A stretch of 29,368 nucleotides of DNA. Source: Baffinella frigidus (taxonomy: Eukaryota > Cryptophyceae > Cryptomonadales > Baffinellaceae). The notes under the pieces are model-generated. The model did not search any database. It had not been told where the DNA came from and saw nothing but the letters and a program-made list of their open reading frames with translations. A program made the position numbers and the translations under genes. Positions 1 through 9,100 of this stretch are shown here, piece after piece (positions within the stretch are counted from its first letter, which is position 1; every line of letters begins with the position of its first letter). Location: NCBI GenBank assembly GCA_026770585.1, contig MU646304.1, positions 2,010,733 through 2,040,100 of the forward strand, written 5' to 3'.

Positions 1-90
1 TCGGGTTTCGGGTCTCGGGTTTCGGGTCTCGGGTTTCGGGTCTCGGGTTTCGGGTCTCGGGTTTCGGGTCTCGGGTCTGGGGTTTCGGCA
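1..90. repeat. Alternating TTTCGGG/TCTCGGG heptamer array
   Basis: A tandem array of a 14 bp double unit (TTTCGGG then TCTCGGG), a variant of the TTTAGGG telomere heptamer. It lies in the intron after the last visible exon of the left-hand gene; on that gene's sense strand it reads CCCGAAA. Confidence 0.85.
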
Positions 91-97
91 GGGGCAC

Positions 98-2764
98 CTT
101 CTGGAAGATGAGGACCATGCCGTCAAGGCCATCATCATTCGCGCGCTTCATGTACGAGAACACCGTCGAGACCACCCCCTCGTCCAGAATGTCCGCGTTC
201 TTCACCACCTGCGTTGCGGTTGGGCGTTGGGGCATTGAGGTTGAGGGTATGGGGATAGGGGTTTGGGGTATGGGGTTTGGGGTTTGAGGTTTAGGGTTTA
301 GGGTGCGGAGTTTAGGGTTTGGGGGTTTGGGATGTGGGGGTTGGAGTTTGGGGTTTGGGGGGTGGGGTTTGGTGTTGAGGGTTTAGGGGTGAGGGTTCAG
401 GGTTCGGGGTTCAGGGTTTAGGGTTTAGAGTTCAGGGTTCAGGGGTTAGGGACACGGCTTTAGGGTTTAGGGTTTAGGGTTTAGGGTTTAGGGTTTAGGG
501 TAGGGTTTAGGGTTTCGAGTTTGGGGTTAAGGGTTTGGGGTGTAGGGTTTGGGGTTCAGGGTTTAGGGTTTAGGGTTTGGGGTTTGGGGTTTGGGGTTTA
601 AGGTTTATGGTTTAGGGTTTAGGGTTCATCGTTTGGGGTGAAGGATTTAGGGTGAAGGGTTTAGGGTTTATCGTTTGGGGTTGAGGGTTGAGGGCTCAAG
701 ATTGAGGGTTGAGGCTTCCATACCTCGGCGCGCATGGCCGCGAGGCGCTCGGGCTTGAGCGGGAGGATGAACTCGCCGCTTGCCTCAGCAGCCTTCTGCA
801 GGATCTGCTGCACCACATCGGACGCCTCGTCCAGCTTCTCAGTTGTTCGCTCGACCACCGCCTCCAGCGTCGCCACCACGTTGTCGGCCCTGCGTTTAGG
901 GGGTAGCGTTTAGGGTTGACAGAGGTACCGGACTCATAAGGTGCAGCCCGAGAACGGTCGGCGGCACATTCTCAAAATTTAGGGAACGGAGGAAAAACGG
1001 TTTCTTAACCCCCCCTCCGTCCTCAACACACCTTGGTCTCACATTCCAGAGGTACATCATCAGAAATTTGACAGAGGCACAGGGCCTACAATGTTCAAGG
1101 TCTCACCACTCGGCAACCCTGTCTTCCCGGAAAAGGTTGGGTAGTTTTTCTGCCCGAAAATGAACTACCTCCATTCTGCGGAGGGGGGGGGGCACGCGAT
1201 CTGCGGGCCAAAAATAAATTCAAGTAACAAGTGCTTGTGGTTTTACTTGTGAAGAATCGCAGAAACAACAGTCGAGGGCACGTTCTTAATTTTTTAGAAC
1301 GACCACCCCTCACAAACGCTTCGTACCCGATTTTTTTATGATGGACAAGGTACCCCTGTAAGTTTGAGAGTTTAGGGTTTGGGGTTTGGGGTTTGGGGTT
1401 TGGAGTTCGGTGTTTTGTATTCGGGTTTCGGGTTTCGGGTTTCGGGTTGTGGGTTTCTGAGTTGGAGTTTCGGGTTTCTGGGTTACAGTGCGCTGAGCTT
1501 CTGCTTCTCCTCCTCGCTCTCGGTCGCGTCCGCCATCATCGCGATCTTCATGAAGAACGCTGGCGTCGACACGTCCTTGATGTTCTGCGCTTCAGGGTTT
1601 AGGATTTAGGGTTTGGGTTTCAGGGTTCAGGGTTCAGGGTTCAGGGTTAAGGGTTTAGGGTTTATAATTTAGGGTTTAGGGTTTAGGGTTTGGGGTGTGG
1701 GGTTTAGGGTTTAGGGTTTAGGGTTTAGGGTTTAGGGTTTAGGGTTTGGGGTTTAGGGTTTAGGGTTTAGGGCTAGGGTCGAGACGTGCTTGATGTTCTG
1801 TCGTGCATTCTCCCCAAGTCACAACGCGAGGCTTCCACCATTCAGTGGACGTCAACCATAAAGCGTAAGCGAGAAACTCCAAGCCTGCTGCAAAATCTCT
1901 AAACCCTAAACCCTAAAACCTACACCCTGCACCCTGCACACTACATGCCCAACCCGAAACTTCAACGCCTGCACCATTTATCGCACCGATGCTGATCAGG
2001 TGTCAGCCTGCTGCACCCTCGTCCCTAGCCAGCCTGCTCCGACCTGAGACCTGAGACCGTTTCAGCCTGCCGGAACCCTAAACCCTGAACCCTGAACCCC
2101 ACACCCTAAACCCCAAGCCTGCTGACAACACCCCAAAATCCTCAACCCGCAACCCTGAATCAGACCGCGGGCTGACATCCAGTGGAGCTGCCCTCGGGTT
2201 TGGAAGCCGATCCCAGAGAAGGACGGGAACCCTAAATCCTAAACCCCCAAACCCCAAACCTTAAAACCCTAAACCTGCCTGGTGCTTGGGCTGGTCACTC
2301 CCTACTCCCTACTCCCGAAACTCGGAACCTGACACCCGGAACCCGACACCCGAAACCCGGAACCCGAGACACGACTCCCGAACCCCTACTCGTCCAAAGT
2401 CAGAACCCAGGCACCCACCACGCAGGGGTCGTACAAAGGAGGATCGCCGGGGGGGGAGGGTTCTCACGGTGCTCACGAGCTGCGGGAGGTTGAAAATCTC
2501 GGTCTGGAGCATCTTCTTGATCAGATCCTCCTGTACTTGCTCAACGTTCGGCTGGGAGGACATGGCCAGCTGGAGAACGGGGCATCGCGCCCGGCAGGAG
2601 GATCGCGCTGCATGCGGAGGCCGCAGGGCGATGAGGGACCTCGAGGAGAGGCCTGCAGCCGGAGCGGCGGGTGAGAGGTGGAACGCGGACGCAGCGGGGA
2701 GAAGGGCGAGCGCGAGAGGCAGAAGCGCCACCAGGACCCGCCTCGTCTGGCCTCCGGACCACAT
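98..2764 (-). CDS. Plastid-targeted protein of unknown function, 5' part (3' end outside window)
   Basis: Four exons on the minus strand in transcript order: 2764-2468, 1584-1487, 889-724, 208-98, giving 224 codons in one frame. Donors are GTGAGA, GTAACC, GTATGG and GTGCCC; acceptors all end CAG. The start is chosen because the protein opens with arginines, a hydrophobic run (residues 10-25) and ASA|FHL at 25-30. That is a signal peptide with Phe at +1, followed by a Ser/Arg/Ala-rich transit-like stretch: a bipartite presequence for a secondary red plastid. The mature part from about residue 69 (MSSQPNVEQ) is acidic and looks all-helical, with TESEEEKQK and VVERTTEKLDEASDVV segments. I cannot name it; it vaguely recalls an uncharacterised plant chloroplast protein (At4g37920 type), which is recollection only. 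It lies 68 bp head to head with the CRTISO-like gene. Exon structure is well supported; function unknown. Confidence 0.72.
223..715. repeat. Degenerate TTTAGGG telomere-type array in intron
   Basis: Nearly continuous heptamers of TTTAGGG and variants (TTTGGGG, TTCAGGG, TTGAGGG) fill intron 209-723 of the left-hand minus gene. The longest exact run is around 470-510. On the sense strand it reads CCCTAAA from just after the donor to just before the CAG acceptor. Confidence 0.9.
920..1358. mobile_element. Decayed long member of the CAGGGGTACC inverted-repeat family
   Basis: The left end (920-941) reads CAGAGGTACCGGACTCATAA. The right end (1334-1358) read on the other strand is CAGGGGTACCTTGTCCATCA. 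Both resemble the ends of the compact copies at 10997, 17401 and 18677. The right flank is TA, the left flank GA. The interior (about 440 bp) holds no recognisable transposase. Sits in intron 890-1486 of the left-hand gene, between telomere-like arrays. Confidence 0.45.
1364..1480. repeat. TTTGGGG/TTTCGGG heptamer block
   Basis: Telomere-like heptamers directly downstream, on the sense strand, of the donor of exon 1487-1584 of the minus-strand gene. Same repeat type as the neighbouring introns. Confidence 0.8.
1590..1780. repeat. TTTAGGG telomere-type array at the 3' end of intron 1
   Basis: Includes long exact TTTAGGG runs (about 1700-1775). On the sense strand of the minus gene this is a CCCTAAA array ending in CCTGAAGCGCAG, the acceptor of exon 1584-1487. 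Confidence 0.9.
1890..2385. repeat. Scattered CCCTAAA/CCCGAAA blocks, opposite orientation to 1590-1780
   Basis: Blocks at about 1897-1945, 2070-2160, 2228-2276 and 2310-2385 carry the C-rich strand on plus, so on the minus gene's sense strand they are TTTAGGG/TTTCGGG near the donor of intron 1. Together with 1590-1780 the intron (1585-2467) carries complementary arrays at its two ends. The stretches between blocks show nothing recognisable. Confidence 0.75.
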
Positions 2765-2832
2765 CGATGGGGCGGAGGGTGGTTTTTTTTTCGAGGGTGT
2801 GTCCGACACACCCATCCAGGATTCCGACGGAG
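2765..2832. promoter_or_regulatory. 68 bp bidirectional promoter between two plastid-protein genes
   Basis: Only 68 bp separate the two divergent start codons (2764 minus, 2833 plus), so 5' UTRs and promoters must overlap or be extremely short. The spacer holds a T9 run (2783-2791) and a near-perfect inverted repeat at 2795-2813, GGGTGTGTC-C-GACACACCC, a plausible dimeric factor site. No TATA box is visible. The shared-promoter role is inferred from geometry. Confidence 0.55.
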
Positions 2833-5800
2833 ATGGTGTCCTGGACAGGATGGCTCGCCCTGCTGGCCCTCCCCCTCGCGACAGCCTTCCTCCCATCTCC
2901 CGGGCTGTCGCCCGCGCGGCTCGGGCCCTCGCGCGCCACGTCGCAGCCGGCTGCAAACAGGGCAAGGCCCTTTCTCGCGAATCCACGCCGGGCCCATGCT
3001 GCGCTTTGGATGGCGGATGCGGAAGCCGGGCCGTACGACGCCGAGGATGCTGCAGCCATGCCTGCCCCTCCATCCGGAAAGTCGCACGAGACGGATTTCG
3101 TTGTGATCGGATCTGGCCTCGGCGGCCTCAGCGCGGGCGCGATGTTGGTACTGAACACTCTTGACCATAATGCCTGTTCTAGCAAGCTCAGGCACCAGCT
3201 GTCACCCAGAGTGTCCTGTGCATCCTTCCTCAGGCGGTTGTCCTAGCAATCAGCTGCAGATTGCCCGATGTTTGCCGTGAGTTGACTGCCCCGACTTTCT
3301 GTCCAGCCAGACCCTGGTTTCGTTTGTAGATGGAGAAAGCTCCAGCAGCCGCTTTTGCTCTGAGCTTCCCACCTGTTCGGGATTGTTCTGCTCCTGTGCT
3401 TCGCAAGATTTGGACCGCCCTGACTGTGTGCACCTCCTCCCCTCTCTGGCAGGCGAAGTACGGGTACAAGGTGACCATGTGCGAGGCCCACTACCTGCCG
3501 GGCGGCTGTGCGCACGGTTTCGAGATCAAGTCCAAGAAGGATGGCGGCATCTACAAGTTTGACGCTGGCCCCTCGCTCTGGGCCGGCATGTCGCAGTAAC
3601 CCCCGTGCCCGCACCCCCCTCCAGAATATTCCGCAGCTGCACCTCCTCCTCCTCTGAACATCATCTCGCACTGCCGGAAGAGGCTGCAGAGACATAAGCG
3701 TCCGGGAGGCAGCAGCGAGTGAGCCTGCAGACCGGCCCAGGCTGGTGGTGGGCCAGGCACGCTTCGCGATTGGTGAGCATGACAGATGCTGGGTGTGGGC
3801 AGGCCATCCACGAATCCGCTGCGGCAAGTGATGGACGCGGTTGGCGCGAGCGTCGAGTGGAAGCAGTACACTGGTAATTGCCCAGCGTTTTCGGTTTAGG
3901 GTTGAGAGTTTAAGGTTTAGGATTTTAGGGCTGCGGATTCGGGGCTAAGGGTTTAGGGTTTAGGGTTTTGGTTTTAGGATTTAGGGTTTGGGGTTTGGGG
4001 TTGGGGGTTGGGGGTCGGGGGTTTGGAGTTCAGGTGTTAGGGTTTAGGTTTTAGGGCTTAGGTTTTTTTGGTCTAGGGTCTAGGATTCAGGGCTCAGGGT
4101 TAGGGCGTAGGGATAACCCCCTGCGTTTCCCGCCAGGGTCAAGCAAGAGAATCTCCAGGGCAGCGCGGCTCTCGCTCACTCAAAGTTGTTGTTTCCTCAC
4201 TGCTCATCACTGCTCGAGACTCACCTCTCTCGCTGCTTGGAGGTGCGAGCGATGCTGCTATCCCTACTGTGGGAGGCCGACAGATGCCACAATGCCATCC
4301 CCCACTGACTGCAGGTTGTTGGTCTGACGGACGGTTTGTGAGGGACACGATGGCGGCATGATTCGATGTGAGAGTGCATCACGGGATGGTTGGGGGGATG
4401 ATGCGGATAAAGGCTGGTGGGTGGTGGGGGTGATCGTGTGGGGTGTATTTCCCTGAATGACGGTGATTTGACGGAATGGCGCGGGTGATGTGGATTCAGG
4501 GTGGGGTGTGTGATGTGATTTGAAGGAGGGTGGCTGATAGGGTGATGCCGCGCAGGGCGGGGGGTGTATTTCCCTGTAGGTTGACTGACGGAACGGTGGG
4601 GGCAATGCACAGGGTGGGGGGTGTACTTCCCGGATGGGTACTTCCGCTTCAACGTCGGGCCCGCGAATATCCCGGGAGGTTTCGAGGAGGTCCTGCAGCG
4701 GTTCGGCGCCCCTGGCGGAGGTCGCCCCCCGAGACTTGCCTCCTGCCCCCGACACCCCGAGCGTTGCCTTTCTCCACCAGAGCGTTGCCCTGCCACTTGG
4801 GCGTGCCCCCTCGCCTCGCCGTCTGCCCCCACGTGTTGCCTGCTGCCCCCTCGCCGCACCTTGTATCCGCGTTTCGCATTCGCCTCTTCCGACGCGCTGT
4901 CTTCGGCATTTCCTGGAGGAACTCTGCGAAGGCGGAAGCTCTGGCGTGTGAGGGGTCCTGTTGGCTGGGAATGCGTGACCTTGGGTGGCTTGGCGCCCGG
5001 CCCCACCATGTTTTCTGAGACGCGTTGGGTCGGTGTGGCTGGCTCAGACACGTTTTCTGAGAGAGATTCGGGTGCGAGCAGGGCTGAAGGAGTGGCGGAC
5101 GCTGATCGAGAAGATCAAGCCTCTCATCCTCTCCTGCACCACCTTCCCCCCGATCGCCCTCCGCGCTGACCCGGGCGTGCTTGTCACCCTCCGGAAGCAG
5201 CTCCCGACTTTCCTCTCCTTCGGCCCGGTTGCCGCCAAGATCAACGGGTCTGTCTGCCTCTCCCCCCCCCCCGCCTCTATGTCTGCCTCTCTCTCTTCCT
5301 CCCCACCTCTTTCACCCTCCCCGCCTCTCACTCTCTCTCCTCCTGCCTTTGTCTCTCCCTCATCGCATTGGTCTCTCTCTCCCCGCTTCTGAGTCTCTCT
5401 CCCCACCGCTGTCTCTCCCTCCTATGAGCCACCCGCTTAAAACGCCACGGTTCCCACTCACGTCAGCCCCGGCCTCTCCATCCCCACGCTTCAGTGTCTC
5501 TCCCCGCGTATGAGTGTCCCTCCCCGCCTCGGTGTCTCCCTCCCCGCCCTTGCCTCCCAGACGGCAATCGCCTGGCACCCTCGCCAAGGCTCACAACAGA
5601 GCCACCACCGCCTCGCGCCGCCCCTACCTCTAGCAGATCAGTGCAGGCCATCCTGCCCCCTGCCCCAGACGGCGCCCGCAAGCATTCATCGCCAGGACGG
5701 ACCGCTGTCTCGGGCTGTGCGAGGGTGTGAGAGGGTGTGGGAGGGTGTAGGAAGGTGTGGGAGGGTGGCTACCGGTGGGCTGACACGTCTCCGGTGGTGA

Positions 5801-6072
5801 CTGTCGAGGCGCGTCTCTTGACCTTGCGCTCCCGTGCTATCCGGGAGCTCCTGGTGTGCCAGGAGGTGGTGTATCCTGCCGCGGGAGCGTGCAGGCCAAT
5901 CTCGGCCTCAGTCGTGAAACACCGCTCGGCTTGACGTGCTCTCTCTCACCTTGGGGCAGGCCGTTCTCGGCGGCGATGCAGGAAGCGGGGATCAAGGACG
6001 GCACCTTCCTCTCGCACTGGCTCGACTACCTTTCCTTCGCCCTTTCAGGCCTCCTCGCTGACGGCACACACC

Positions 6073-6132
<60 letters not shown>

Positions 6133-9100
6133 ACCCGCAACCCTCAACCCTCAAACCTCAACCCTGAACCCTGAACCCTACACCCTACACCCCAAACCCT
6201 GAACCCTAAACCCTGAACCCCTAAACCCTAAACCCTAAACCCCAAAACCCTAAACTCCAAACCCAAACCCCTAAACACTAAACCCTAAACCCTAAACCCT
6301 GAAGCAGGCACGATCTGCGCGGCGGTGTCATACACACTCGGAGACCTGCACCGCAAGGGGGCCGTGCTGGACTACCCAGTTGGCGGGAGCGCGGCAGTCT
6401 GCGAGTCGCTTGTCCCGCCCCGCCCGCCCCCCCGCTCGCCCCACACCCCTGCCACCTGCATCGAGCCCCCCACGACACAGCACCCGGGCATGTTTCGCGT
6501 GTGCGCGCTCCCGTGTGGCGCGGGAGAGCTCTCGGGTTTGCAGCGTCTTCTTCCCAGGCGCTGGGCAGGCATCCTGGCAGGCTTGCGATTCCTGGTCTCG
6601 TCTGACCGCGAGAGTTGTTCTGCATGCGCCTTCTCTCCTGCCAGCACCCTTTCTCTGCCACCCCTCGAGACAACCCTGCTAGGACCAGGAACCATGTCCC
6701 TAGTACTCTGCCCTGGTATTGGGTCCTGAGAGCACCCCACTGGAGAACACGCGACGTGGAGGACCTGCGGCTGGTGGGGGTGGTCGAACACGCAGGTGGC
6801 AACACGTGACGTGCAGCACCTCACGCGGTTGCCAGAATCAGCACCTGATTCTGTGTTCACTCACGCAGGTGGAATCGATGGAGAACAACGGAGGCACGTT
6901 GATGCTCCGCACCCCCGTTGAGAAGATCCTCATCGAAAAGTGCGTCCTTGTACCCCACCCTTACACATGCTCGAGAGCTGATTGTTGGAGGCAATCATCG
7001 TACCCATACCGGCAACCACCCCCTACACCTGCACAACATGCGGTATGGCCTTCTCACAGAACGCCACCCGTGACTTGCTGCGCGCCACCCTCCAACGATC
7101 ATCTCTCGAGCATCATGCCTCGTTCCCATCACTCGCGCACGATGATTTGTTCCCTCTCAAGAACACGTTGGCGCGACCTCTGGTGGTTGCTGGCTGACAG
7201 CCCTCCCGTGTGGCTGGCTTTCATGTGTTGCTCACGCCCGTACCTTGCGTGGTGGTGCTGACGTTTCTGGTGGTGCTGACGGCCATCCCTTGGGTGTGGC
7301 AATGTGCAGCGGGAAGGCGTGCGGGGTGGTGACCAAGAACGGCGACACCATCCGCGCACGGAAGGGGGTGGTGAGCAACGTCCCCATCTGGGGCCTCGGC
7401 AAGCTTCTGCCCCAGGAGTTCGTGACAAAGTCGTGGGGGGGGCTCATCGAGAACAGCTGGAAGACTCAGGATACGGTGCCTTCCACCTGCCACCTCCTGC
7501 CAACCCCTGGATGTAGCCATCCTGTCTGCAGACACCGCTCTCGAAAACGGCGATCGTGTGTCTCCGTGCCATCGCGTGTCTCCGTGCTTCTTCTCTTCTC
7601 TTTGGCTGCGGACACGGTGCCGCACACCAGGGCCTCTGCTCTTGCAGTTGCACGGAGGGTTCGCATCACCACCCTAGCCCCTAACCCTAAGCCCCAGCCA
7701 CGAAACCCTAACCCCTAAACCTCAAACCCCTAAACCCCAAACCCTAAACCCCAACCCTACAGTAGCAAGCGCTGACCCACCTGCGCCCCACCTGAGCCTG
7801 TCCCCATCCTTCCCGAGCCTGTCCCAGCCCACCTGATCCTACCACACGCCTACCTGAGCCTCACCCGAGCCTGTCCCGGCCTACCTGAGCCTGGCCCGAG
7901 CCTGTCCCGGCCCACCTGCGCCCCACCCGGGCCTGGTTCCATCCTTACCGAGCCTGGCCCGAGCCACACCACCCCGGGCCAGGCTCAAACCCCACCGGAC
8001 CAGGCTCATGGGTCAGCGCTTGCTACTCTTCTGCACACGTGAAGGCTTTCTCCGCGACGCCGCAGACAGAGTTCGTCTCGAAGTCTGAGAACGATGCCGC
8101 AGAGCCTCTCCTCTCCGCGAGCAGTTGCACGCACCATCCTTTCTCGCCGCTGACCTTCACACGTTGTGCACAACCTAAACACGAAACCCTCAACCCTAAA
8201 CCCGGACGGCAGGTGAAGAAGTTCGACGCGACGCCGCAGACGGAATCGTTCATGCACCTCCATCTTGGCATCGACGCCAAGGGCCTCAAAGGTCCCATCT
8301 CCCGCTCCCAACTTCCACTCAAGAATGCTGCAGGATCCTATTTGAATATTTGTACTAGGGCAGGGTGTTCCAACCTCGCGCCTGTCCAATGTATGGCTAG
8401 TTACATGACCAATCAACGAAATTTACTACACAAAAGCTCCCTTTTAAAAGCACATCGGTTTTAGATAGGCCCCTCAAGCATTCTGGTGTGGTTCACGGTG
8501 TTTGGTTTCCTTTTCCCAGGGGGTCGTGAACGTGGAGCCTCGATGGAACCTGGCAGGTGCGAGGGCGACTTGGTGATGACTGAGTGGACACTCTGAGAAG
8601 CACACCGCAGGGACAGGGCCGCGCGCAGCACGGCGAAAAAGCACCCGGGGCCTGGGTCCCTGACTGCTCTGCGAGAGTCCACGCCCCAGAGACCTCACCT
8701 CTCGAAACCGCTTGGCACCACGCGGTATTCGCTGACTTGCGGCGGGGTGGTGTCACCCTGCTTCAACTTAATCCCAGAGCCCCATCTCCAAGCCCTAGAC
8801 CCTGAAGCCTGATGGGGAAAACAGGGCTGGACATCCACTACACGGTGATCAACGACTGGGAGCCGGGGATCGATGCTGCGGGAAACATGATCGTGATCTC
8901 GATCCCGACTGTCTTGGACCCGTCGCTCGCGCCGGACGGGAAGCACGTCGTCCACGCCTACACTGCTGGTGCCCTGCCCGCGCGCCCTCGACCACCTTCT
9001 ACCCCCCCACCTGTGAGATTGTTGTGACTGCCGCTCTTCTACCCCTCTGGGGAATACGATGCGTTTATCCTTTCTTTCTCTCCCCCCCACCTACCCCACG

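Noticed and set aside
1-720. Chromosome end (true telomere)
   Set aside because: The TTTAGGG-like repeats are degenerate, change strand along the window and alternate with exons of normal genes; they are interstitial.
2671-2832. Upstream ATG starts for the CRTISO-like gene
   Set aside because: They would overlap the coding exon of the divergent gene and place the signal peptide inside the protein; the ATG at 2833 gives a clean signal peptide with ATA|FLP.
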